Below are positions 13,193 through 24,700 of a DNA stretch of 64,000 nucleotides, piece by piece. The notes under the pieces are model-generated. The model was given only the letters and a program-made list of their open reading frames with translations, was not told where the DNA came from and ran no database searches. The DNA comes from Bugula neritina (Eukaryota > Bryozoa > Gymnolaemata > Cheilostomatida > Bugulidae): assembly GCA_964035545.1 (NCBI GenBank), contig OZ037766.1:10797722-10861721 (forward strand). The letters run 5' to 3'. The translations under genes and the position numbers were made by a program. The number at the start of each line of letters is the position of its first letter. The stretch's first letter is position 1.

Positions 13193-15105
13193 TTAAAAAA
13201 TAAGGAAACGTATTGTCACTAAGGCTAGCAGAGAAATAGTAGGAAGACAGCCTTTAGAATGTGATGTTTGTAAAGTACTGTGAATGTTATGTGATTGTCT
13301 TTGAGCAGTAGCCTCATCAGTAGCCACTTCTTCATTACACAGAGATCCTTTGCAACATGAAATGCATATCTACAACAAAATAACACCTACTTACAACACA
13401 TAAATGTATTATATTTTAATGAGTAAAAGTGAATGTTAAACTGCAGACTTAAAACTTGTGAGTTGATCATTTGTAACTACTTTGTTTATTAAACATCTCA
13501 GCCTTAATAGCAATCGAAATCGACCTATATTTTATTTACCTATGTTGTATTTAATTATATAAATTCGGAACAAATTGACATACACATCTTAAATTTATTC
13601 TATTTCTTATGCCTTTCAATTGTAATGCTTAGCTATCACAATCTTTCTGTTTATGTATGATCAATTTTCACAGCTTGGAACCACCTAAAAATTACAAAAA
13701 ATATAGCAAAATTTCAACTTTTATTATGCATTTTATTGTTTGCAAACACTACAAATTATTTACAATGCATTTAAAGCATATAGAATTTAAATTTTTGTAC
13801 TGGCAACTTTTCAAATTTTATGCAAAAATAAAAATTAGTTTAATGTAGTGTATAAGATCAAGTGTAACAAATACATGTATAATTCTTTTATCTATTAATG
13901 CTGGTATTAAATATTATAATAGGTGCTTACTTCAGTATTTCCATCATCAGAAGTCTCACAACCAACATTATTGGAGGTGCAAAGTGATGGTTTTATACAT
14001 TCTTTTTCAACGCTTAATGTGTTCATAGTTTTAGTGTTGAACATATGTACTGTCCTGCACACAGTCTCATCTACAACCAGTTAATACCTTTCTATATGAA
14101 GATAATTGCACTCAAGCACAAAATGTCAACTTATAACTGACAAACTGAGTTATAACAAAGTTCAGGGTGATCAACACTTCAAAATAAAGTTGGTACATAT
14201 ATTCTCTTTAGATGAGATGCAGAATAATCTAGAAAAAATATAAGTGAACATTTCAAATTCATGATAAATTGCTAAAGGCCTTCACTCATAGATATTATCC
14301 TCAAAATCATAGATGGAGGTAAGAAATTGTTTAACAATACTGCACTGTTTATTTAGTTGCACAGAGCAGTCGTTATTGGACAGCTTGTAAACATGTTGAT
14401 AATCACAATATACTTACTCAGGGGACAAGGTAAATTGGGAGCCCATCTGTTGCAGGCAGCATTGGTAATGTGACTGGGACAGGTCCAGCATACTGTATCT
14501 GCACACACAAAATGCATTATAACTATTACCATGTTGTCAATTAGTGCAGTCAACTGTATTTGGAGATTAAGTACAGAGACAACTGCTGTCTTTATTGTAA
14601 TTCACTGATATAGAAGCAACTTAGGCACAAGCTCTAGCTAGTTGCACTGGTACAGTTGCCACAATGATATAGCTTTAGCACAATGTTATACTGATGGTTT
14701 TGAGTAAACAAGGAGTCTAGCTTAATATTAAGTTATATTAGTTAAGTCAGTTAGTTAGTTAGTTAGTATATAATTATATAATAAACTAAAGTAGTGCAAG
14801 TCTTCAAAACACCATACTCTTCTAACTTGATAAAACATAGCTCAGTTTATAAACGCTATAATTTAAAAGCATATAATATGTAAATGAGATGTGGTTGCTA
14901 CTTATTATATAGCAACATAATTATGTAAAAATTTTCAAATAAATTTGTCTTACAACAACATCTAATAAAACTTGCCTGATCTTGCAACTCCACCAATAAC
15001 TGTAATTTTGTCCTCAGACTGAGCTGCCCTGACTATCCACATCAACGCACACAGCAGAAGGCGTAGCAAGCCTGATGACTGATAATACCAATCCTTATGC
15101 AGCAT
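13193..15105 (-). CDS. Secreted GPI-anchored Ly6/uPAR three-finger protein, 4 exons
   Basis: A small cell-surface protein not visible as a long ORF. Exons on the minus strand: 14976-15105, 14418-14498, 13931-14070, 13193-13372; 531 nt give 176 aa. Exon 1 encodes a signal peptide (hydrophobic core LLRLLLCALMWIV, then RAAQS). The three-finger domain starts with C-x2-C (VCWTCPS, Cys47 and Cys50) and ends with the family signature CCKGSLCN (Cys122-Asn129), with about 12 cysteines in total. Residues 158-176 are a hydrophobic tail (ISLLALVTIRFLIF) ending at the stop, typical of GPI attachment. Intron 1 has a GC donor (CAG|GCAAGT); the other two are GT-AG. A good acceptor 9 bases before the ATG (exon edge 15114) suggests a separate 5'UTR exon. 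Family members regulate channels, receptors or cell adhesion; the partner here is unknown. Alternative ideas are weak because signal peptide, domain, tail and frame all agree. Confidence 0.85.
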
Positions 15106-18100
15106 GTGGTAAATCTGACAACAGTACATGTGAAAAATTGTTTTTGTGAAAGTTTTGACTACAAAAACAAACAGTCTAATAATCTACTTCAGATAGAGAT
15201 TAAGGTAGAAAGTGTTTTTGTTAACATTTACTTGTTAAAAAACGCTATGATTTGCTTACCTGGGATTTTTGTTCTCAATTTAATTTCTCACTCTTGCCAT
15301 ACGATTACATTCAGGTCTTTTTAGAATATAGTATTTGCATTTACTCGGGTACTAATATAACATGTAATTGCAGCAAGAAAATATTTGTATTTTCTACTAT
15401 GTCTGTAACATGCAGTATTCCAAGCTATCCTAAGCAAATAAATGTTCACTTACTTATGCAGTATTTCTAGCGTTTGAAATAAGCTAGCTCAAAATAGGAA
15501 ATATTTCATAATAACAATATATATGCTCTTTCAGCTGTATAATTTCTAAAAAACCAGCTGCTTAGTTGGTAGACTAAAAATACTTACTATTTGATGATAT
15601 AAAGTTGTACGGTTGTTTCAATAGTCTATCATATAATTCATTCCAGCCAACCACAACACATATGAACAGCAAGTTTCTGCCCTGTCATACAATGTCCCAC
15701 AGTTGTAGCAACATTCACAACTGTATGCAAACCAAAATGCTGAGCTACAATGTTTAAAGATGATTCTTTAAGCTGAAGACCAATAAGAATATAAAGTATA
15801 GCATTGTACTAATATCATTTGCAGCTGCTTTAGATGTATTCCTTTATATCATAGTACAATGTAAGCCCATTGGCCCATTGCTATAATTTCTCCGAGTGAG
15901 TCAACCATTTTAGTCTATTCATATTTTTATAGCCTGCCTTGATAAAATGCACAGTATACAATAAAGCAAATCTGTAGCCCATATAATATGATAACATACT
16001 AGGCAAATAATTATACTGGCAATTTTATCTAATTTTCAATAAATGTAGGTTGTTGTAATGATTATTACTCATTGTATAAGCTAATCATATCGTGACTTAA
16101 GCTCTTAAATAAAACCACTTGGCAAAAGACACATTGCACAGCAAGCAAGTTTTTAGAATATTTTCTCGTTTCTTATAATGATATTTGCTCACCTACCACA
16201 AAAATTGATTGGTTTTTAAAAGTTTATGTTATGTTTGTGTACTTATAAAATTATTTGTTTGTAGCTCTGCTGGTGTGGTATAGACACCATAAAACGATGC
16301 ACCAGTGATTAATTTATATATTGTAGCAGTTGTATTCTTTTTGTGTATATTCACCAATATTCGGCTAAAATGTAAATTTGATACACTGATCTGTTATAGA
16401 CTATATTGATATTAAACACTAATCTTTTTACACGCTTCCGCTGCATAGATTTAGAAATCACAGTTTGGTTGTTGCTGGAAAACTATACAGCTGCAATCAT
16501 TGTTATCAGCTTCACTATTTTAGAGGTCTAATATATTCAAACAGCTGTGACAATGAAACATCCCTATAGCACCTGCATGGACTATTCAATAGATGATTTT
16601 ATACTTGTTTATAGCTGTGACCTGATGATTGCACTTGGATGTTTTATGAACTGTTTTGTACTTTATAAACACACAAATCATGAAGATGAGTCTATATCAG
16701 AAATACATGGCAGCTAACAGAGCATACTTGGTGGATCAAAATACTATATGTTCACCTTTCACCACCATGTCCTGATTACGATATATAATAGTACATGCAC
16801 CATGCATGCATGCAGTGGCTCTTAACCTATTTTGACATTTGACCCACATTTTACTTTCTAATACATTTGGGACTCTCAAAATATTATAGGCATACTTTGA
16901 TATCATTTTAATTTCATTAATGTACAACGTTTTTATTTCTTATATATATAATATATTTATATCCTATATGCATTTGTAATATAATATATAGATACATGTT
17001 GGGTTTCAATCTTTAGATTGGCAACTATTTTCTTACTGCATGCAGAAATAGCCTGTATTTAGTTTACTGCAAATTGCAAAAAAAGCTATTTTTTGTCTGA
17101 ACTATCCATCTAATACAAATAGATTGTATCAAGTGTTTAAACCCACAATATTAAAAGAAATAATTCATTCCATGGAAATAGTGACTATAAATTTTTACTT
17201 ACTGGTTTCTAAATGATCAAATGCGTAAACTGTAAGCTAGCTTTCTGATTAGCATCTAAACTACATACAATACATTAACAGTATCAAACCACCAGGTAAG
17301 TAAACAATATAGTCTACTTTTGCAAAGACAATAAGTTTGAAATTTGAATCTTTTTATGTAGCAAGGCATGCAGGGTATTATTGCTGCATGTAAATTATAA
17401 TAAAGTGTGCTATGCTGTTCCAGTGCTGCATTACATGTTTACTTACTTGTGTACAAGCTCAGCAAAAGCTAACATTGCTTTAAGTCAACAGTCAACGTTA
17501 CAAATGGTGTAGCTACAAAAAGTACAAACTATTTCTTTACAGTTTGATAAAAATTTAATGCAAATACTATGCTTCAAAATAACTATAGTTATTTTGACAG
17601 GCAATCGAATATTCTTTTACTTTGCTTGTGTTTTGCTGAATGCATGCAACAGAATAGATTCAGATTTCTGATTACATCAAACGAATATTCTCGCAATAAG
17701 TTAACATTTAAATCTGAGTATGAAACTTGCGGTCATAAAAGAGTTGTAGTCAAAGCAGGTTTCTAAAATCTGTCTGTCAACTCATAATGTGTTGTGTTTG
17801 TAAAACACTAAGAATAATCTGGCTGGTTGATTGAAATTTTGCAACTTATCAGCCTGTGACAAGTCTAAAGGATATGTTTATACCTTCCCTGAAAAATTGT
17901 AGATCGTTTCAGTTCAGTTTGACTGAAAATGGAGAAGGATTAAACTATAAAAGGTAAAGTGAAAATTGAAACTGTATGAAGTCTAAATGCACCTTAAAAA
18001 CATTTTAGTGCAGCAATAGTTACATGGTATGATTACTCTAAACAAGCAGAGTACAACCAGCACACTGTTCAACTATATCAACCCATGAATTACTATTTAT

Positions 18101-19085
18101 ATCTTACTTTATTGCCAATATTAATTACTAGCCCAGCAGCATTAGAGTAAACGTTGTTTGGTGTACTATTTTGCTTTTGAAAGCTTTAAAGCCTAAATAT
18201 CAAGTTTTATATAACTTAACTTCTATGGTTACTTTGTTAAAATTATAAGCACATTTTTGCGTGCATGTTGCTATAATTAATGTTTTGTTGCAGAGTAATG
18301 TTTTAATTAGTAAAGAGCATATATGAATGTCATCAGCTTTACAAATCATAATAACTTTCAGGAATTGAATTTTGCAAAAATATAATTTATCCGCTCATTA
18401 GCGTAACCTTTATATTTTGTAATTAAAACTAGACTAGTAAATTTAAGTTAAAATTTTGCTCTATGAGCTATATTATACTGTTGATGCATTACTCTCTGCT
18501 CTCAAGACTAGTGAAATCTCAGATCAATGTAACACAACTCCAATGTGATATTATCCAGTATCACTCGAGTGCAAACATAGTCAACCCAAGCATATGAGGC
18601 ATGAAGTACATTGAAATGACATTGAAAATATTATTGTAGCAATGTCATTTTACTTGTGTGCTTTATGTCTTATAATAATGCTTGCAATAGATTAATTTAC
18701 TAAAACCTATCTCGCGTGCACGTGAGAGAGAAATGATCAGTTGTTTACTCACGGTCGAACAGGGAAGGTACAAAATCTACGACGCATGTAGCTACGGTTG
18801 GCCAACATCGACTTGATAAGGGTCAAAGTTCAGCATTTTGATTGCAAAAATATTGAATGCTGAATCAAATGAGTATAGCCACAAGGACCAGAGTGATTAA
18901 ATATTAATTAGTATTAAGTATTAATTAGCTGTAACCACTAAAATTTTACTGCCTATAGAGCTCTATTTGGTTGAATAATTTGCTTATTATTACTAATAGT
19001 AATACTATAGTATTGATTAATTGAAAAAGAAATGATATAAAATTGAATGTTTAGACTACACTTACAGTTTCAGCTGTAGTTGTAG
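15106..19085. other. Long intergenic DNA upstream of the Ly6/uPAR gene
   Basis: AT-rich DNA with no exon set that I can support. A less AT-rich patch near 18700-18850 contains a minus-strand donor-like GTGAGT at about 18747-18752. It could be the 5'UTR exon and promoter of the Ly6/uPAR gene, but nothing proves this. Open frames of about 60 codons here (for example near 15097-15470 and 17569-17766) lack splice context and recognisable protein features. Confidence 0.4.
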
Positions 19086-19480
19086 TTTAAAAATAAACGT
19101 AAAAGTAGTTAGTACTATCACTACTACTAGACACTAGTACTAGTAATAGTACTAGTTACTACAGTACAGTCAGGGTCACAGTTACATTTACATGTGCTGG
19201 TACAGTTACTGATAGTGGTCCTACTACTAGCAGTAGGCGTAGCACTACCAGTACTAGTACTAGACCTAGTAGCTAGTACTAGTACTACTACTACTACTAC
19301 TACTACTAACACTAGTACTAGTAGTAGTACTAGTACTACTACTATCAGTACTATGAGTATGTCTTAGTCTACTCCTAGACCTAGTTACTGTTAGCAGTTA
19401 CACTTACTAGCAGTAGTTTACAGTTGAGTTACAGTTACACTTGGTCTTACTGACTCAGAGTTACAGTTACAGTTGCTAGT
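19086..19480. repeat. Cryptically simple (CTA/TAG) repeat tract
   Basis: A tract built from shuffled ACTAGT, TACTAC and CAGTTACAG units, including seven or more consecutive ACT triplets near 19281-19307. The units are largely self-complementary (ACTAGT is a palindrome), so many alternative hairpins are possible. Similar motifs recur at 19790-19880 and near 32300-32430. The reverse-strand open frame is a low-complexity reading of this repeat. Confidence 0.75.
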
Positions 19481-21706
19481 TTTGTTTATAGTCATGCTTA
19501 TACTAAGATTGATATTCATACTCATTCTAATTAGTAATAATAATTACAATTGTTATTGTAGGTACTTGTAAACTGTAGTGAATGTCAACTGTCATTCACA
19601 ATGCAATAATAATAAATATACTCGTGCTCATACTGATACTCTGATGGAATGTCATAGTGGTACTGGTACTGCAAGTCCTGCTCATACTGGGATGCAATTA
19701 GTGAAATACAACTATTAGTATTATTATAGTTTTAAAAAACAGACTCAAAGTATAGATAATAGTATTATTATTATTCACTACTGACTACTACTAGTACAAG
19801 TATGTCAATGTGCATCAGACATGCAATTCTGAATTTGCTTCTACTTCTAGTACTTACTATTAGTATTACTGTTAGATATTAGTATTACCATTACTCTAAT
19901 CATAAACAAATCAAACTCAGGACTATCACTATAATTATTATATTTATTTTAAATTATATCTGATTTGTAATTGTTGCAACTATTGGTATAATTTTTATTA
20001 TAATAATCATAGTGATAGTGTTGTTTTAGATTAATCTAGAGCGATAGCACATTGACTAAAAGTGGTTAGCAATATATTTTATAATTTGAATGCCTGCTAC
20101 AGTGGGCCAGCTTAGTATTACAGTATGCTGCTGCTGTTGGTTCACTGTTCGTGTCACGTAGGCTTACTAATTGTTGTAGAGTGAGCCTTTTGTACGAGGT
20201 ATTGGTGATCTATAAAGATGTAAGTTTGCTTGCAGCTTTAATGAAAAAATAGTGTTAGAATAGTTTGTTATAATTTCACCATAGCAGGAGGGTGCAGTGC
20301 TATTTATAGGCTTATGGCACTATTCATCTCTCAAAATTTTGTGCAGCGTTGACATAGGGTGGTGTCTGTTAATTTCAAGTGCTGCTGACTCGAAAAAGTT
20401 TTTAGTTTACCTGATGCTAATAAGGTATTGTCCTCGAAGATTACTGATGGAGCGAACTGTTTGTTTCTGAATATTCTCAATGTGGTCAGTGATCAGTAGT
20501 CTGTTTTCTTGTTAGACTTCATAAGGCACCAAAAATTTGAATTTTGATCAATACTAGTATATGCTAGTAGCCAGTCTCTAGTGAACTATGTATTGAATGT
20601 TTGTGCTTGATTTGTTGGTTTTTAGAAATACATTGGTTAAAATATATTGGATCTCGTTGAAAGATAATGACAAAATAACTAATGGGTTGACACTACTTAG
20701 TTTTGTAGGTCAGTAGACTTCTATAGTTGTCCAAAGCCATTGCGTGGCACTTGGTTGTGTTAAATGACATTTATATATTACATTAGTGCTCCTCTAAATT
20801 TCTATTGCCATTGATAGTAATTCACTTTGGTAAATCATTGATATATATTAAAAAAAAAGTAGATCCTAATAGTATGTGTGTGAGTGTGTGTGGGTGTGCG
20901 TGCGTGGAGAGGTATGTAGACGCAGCAGAACAGAGTACTTCATATCACTCTTATATATTATGTTTATGTTAGGAAAGTTATTTATTTAGAAAATAAAAGG
21001 AATACTATTATGTAAGTATTATATATCTCACTATACAGGGTGGTACCTAAAAAAAGCAGCTGACTATACAAACGTGTATGGTAGTATTTTTATTCTTCAA
21101 GTAAATTACTCGCATTATAAACATATACACACTGAATTAGATTTTTCCTAACATCTTAGCAATTTCTAACAATGTAGTTGTTGTATTGTACTTTGTAAAC
21201 TTGGAGTTGCACCACTTTTATGTAAGAAAGCAACTCTGAAATCAAACTTTCAACTGATGAAGCTAAAGAATAGTGTTTTAATTATTAGTTGATGCCTTTG
21301 AAGGATTTTTGTGTTGGAATACGAAAACTTCACTTGAATGTGTGTATGTTATTTAAATAGCTTGACTGTCAATATAACTACAAACAACTTCTGTTTTAAA
21401 ATTTAATAGACTAGATATAAAATTTTTTCCTGTGTTTTGTATCTATTAATAGGTGACTTGCACAATTTAGCAATTGAAAATTTAGCCTTTTAGTTTGAAG
21501 TTCACTATTCAAGCATATTACATAAATTCTCTTTTTAGTGTATAGAATCCCAAACTTTTTTGTGGGACGTGTACATTGTAAAAGGGGTGTATATTTAGAG
21601 CTTCAAGTGACTTGCATGTACATCTATAGAAGATTAAATAGGTGCTTCTGAACAGCCTTTTCTAAAAAAAAGTTTACGTCATTTCAGCTTGTGAATAGAA
21701 TTCAGC
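19481..21706. other. Upstream intergenic DNA of the SCPx-type thiolase gene
   Basis: Contains simple-sequence patches, including a TG-rich run at about 20875-20906. The stretch about 20100-20225 may be the promoter or first non-coding exon, because an acceptor-like TTTCAG lies at about 21683-21688, just before the coding ATG at 21707. This is inference only. No coding exon was recognised. Confidence 0.4.
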
Positions 21707-24700
21707 ATGGCTTATGTAATAGGAGTTGGGGTTACAAAGTTTGAGAAGCCATTAACAAGAGAATGGGATTACCCTGATATGGGAAGAGAGTCAGGTAAGT
21801 TTCAAGTTCTTGAAAATCATACTACTGATATGGAAAGGTCTTTGTCAAAGCGGGCTAAGTACTTATTTATATATGGCACAGGAGCAATTATGACTGATTG
21901 CTCTTCCTAACATCACCAATGGTCTTTACTGGGGTTCGAACTCATGACTTCGTGTTTACTAAGCCATCACTCTTACCCCTAGACCACGGCTGCTCCTTTG
22001 AGATATTGCTATGGGATCTTTATTACTGCTTTATAATATGGGCCTGCTATAGTCTCAGATGTAGTGTACAGTTGCATTAGATGCAACTTGGTCTCAAGTG
22101 CTGTCGTATCAGCTTATTCTAAGTTCCTCAGTCAGCTAATATTGTGGTTAGACCATATATAAAGATTTATCTGCTCTTGATGACCATGATTTGGGTATTA
22201 CTTGCTTCGAAGGTTGAGCTGTTGGCGATTAGATTAATATGTTCTGCTCTTACAACAAAGACAAGTAGTAGAGGGTGTAGAATGCTCTTGTGAATGAAAG
22301 TATCTACAGAAGGCCTGCAGGACTTTAATATGTTTATATTGAAATTTTCAGTAGTCTTCTATTGCTTATTGTAGGAACACAAGCTTTGGCAGACGCTGGT
22401 ATTGGTTATGCCGAAGTTGAAGCTGTAGTTGCAAGTTATTGTTATGGTGAACCTACCTGTGGTCAGAGAGCTGCATACGAGTTGGGACTCACTGGTGTAC
22501 CTATATTCAATACCAACAACAATTGTTCATCTGGTTCATCAGCCCTTATGCTGGCTAAGCAGTTGGTAGCCTCTGGTACATATAGCTGTGTCATGGCACT
22601 AGGTAAGCAGTTGCTTACCAATAATAGTTTGTTGGATTTTCCTTCTGTAATTTCTTGCATGCTAGTTTTATATGCTGTGAATGTCTCAAAAATTTTCATT
22701 CACATTCTGTGGGCTGTAAGTATGCCGATGCCGTTAGCGGCGCAGCAAGATAGAGTGCTTAGGTACACAGCAGGGGTGAAGGACTTCTCCTCGTGCTGCG
22801 CTGCTAAACAAAAGCCTCTAGGAATCGTGTGACAGTGTTGGACTGAGAACGTTTATATCTATTAGAGAGTTTAGCAAATTCAAGTTTCTGGTCATTGTAT
22901 TCTGGGCGAATACGGTGATTTGCTGGGCAGATCACGGGTGGAGATTGGGGTGACTAAGGGGTGGTTTGGAGGTCACGGTGACAGCTTGGGGCTGTCGATA
23001 TATTATTATTCGTATTATAATTATTATTATAATCATTATTATAAGTTACTGTTAGTCTCCGTTATTTGTTTTGAGTTTGACTCTCATATTAATTTGCACT
23101 TGCAGGTAACAAGCTATTTCGGCAGCATTATCATTATTATTGCTATTATTACTATTATTACTTTATGGTTAGTAACAACGTGATATAATCATAATATTAC
23201 TGCTGTTTCTTACTACTACTTAAACGTAGTTAGTAAGCTTGTGCATTCTGGTTCTCAGTCAAATAGTTTATTACTCATACTTGTTGACTGTGGAGAACGG
23301 AATGTCACGGGAAGGAGAGAAAATTGAAGGCAAGGACTCTCCTGGGGAGAGTTCGGCAGTTGGTGGCGCTTCCGACCTTGGCGGGCCATCATCTGCGGGC
23401 ACTGGGCTTGCAGCTCCAGTTCTGTTGGATGCGAGGGTCTTGGCTAGCATCCTCAATCAGGCAAAGGGCCCGATTCTGTCGAGAATTCGACAAGCCACGC
23501 CCCAGTTTACTGGCGATGGCAGTGTAGATGTCACTGCGTGGATCAGGGAGTTTGAGGGACTCTGCGAGGTAGAACAGATTGCCCCAACGGAAATCCTCAT
23601 CTACATGTTGGGTGGCAATGCTGCTCGTGTCTACAGCAGGATGCGTGTGGCCGAAGCATCCCAATGGGATGTAGTAAAAGCGGCCTTGGTGGCCGAGTAC
23701 GCCATGCCTATGCAGGAAGCATGGCGTAGGTTCACTACCTGCCGCATGGAAGACGGGGACACGATTGACGTGTACCTGGACCGCTTGGAGCGGTTCGGTG
23801 GGCGAGTCGGCATGACCTGCAATGATCTGAGTTTTCGAGCTCAGTTTTATGAAGGCTTGCCGGCCTCTGTCTACGAGTGGGCAGTAACCCTCGAAAGTGC
23901 CTACAAGGCCGACTTTGGGTCAGTTTTGGCACGTGTGCGAGAAAGAGTGGTCTCGCGCAGGGCTGTTGCACGCCGTTCGAGATCTGGGCAACAGTCGGGA
24001 GAAGTCGCTGCTGCTTCTGGAAGAGCGCAGCAGCAGTCAGGTGCCAGTTCCTGCTATCGGTGTGGCGGTGCACACCGGGTAAAGGATTGCACCGAGAGCA
24101 GGCGGGCTTCTTTCAACAAGCGGCCCGTGAGAAACTCTTCTGGGAAGAGAGCTGGATGCTTCCGGTGCGGAGGCATCGACCACTGGGTTCGGGACTGCCC
24201 GAAACCGCCTGCAGTAGCTGCAGGGCTGGAAGGTAACCAGCCGGGTTTTCAGGCGGAGGATGCAACTCGGGGCGCCGCATCCTCCAGCATGGATACCACA
24301 GTTTAGGCGTTAACCGCCGAGGGCCTTGCTCTTTATCGATGAGCGAGGTTCTGAGCGGTGCATGCGTACCGCGGGATAGCTTGGCGCTATCTGGGGCAAT
24401 TAGTAGGACTACCACAAGTAGCCGTATGCCCGTCATTCAGGCAGTGCTGAACGGCCGTTGTTTCTCGTGTCTTGTCGACACTGGAAGCGAGCGGACTCTG
24501 GTAAGTCCGCGGGTGGTTGGTGGGAAACGGCTCAAAGCAGGCCGGCCGTTATTAACGGCTGATGGCAGTGCCTCTCATGTGGAGGGCACTTGCCGAGTTA
24601 CCGTTGGACTGCAGGGACACTGCTTCAGTGTCTCGGCTCCTGTCATGAGCGAGTTGGGGAACCTTGGCGTTGATTGCCTCATTGGTGGTGATGCCATCGA

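Noticed and set aside
17569-17766. 65-codon frame with ATG
   Set aside because: No splice context, no recognisable motif and surrounded by non-coding AT-rich DNA.
18700-18850. Possible 5'UTR exon and promoter of the Ly6/uPAR gene
   Set aside because: Only a donor-like site and a slightly higher GC content support it; 3.6 kb from the coding exon, it cannot be linked without transcript data.
19127-19312. Thr/Ser/Val-rich minus-strand frame
   Set aside because: It lies entirely within the CTA/TAG simple-repeat tract.
21030-21060. CAGGGTGGTACC-like possible transposon tip
   Set aside because: No matching inverted partner or target duplication was found nearby.
22920-23183. Open frame in the 5' LTR and leader, repeated in the 3' LTR
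   Set aside because: It is the same LTR sequence read twice, Tyr-rich from an AT-rich run, starts without an ATG and has no protein-like features.
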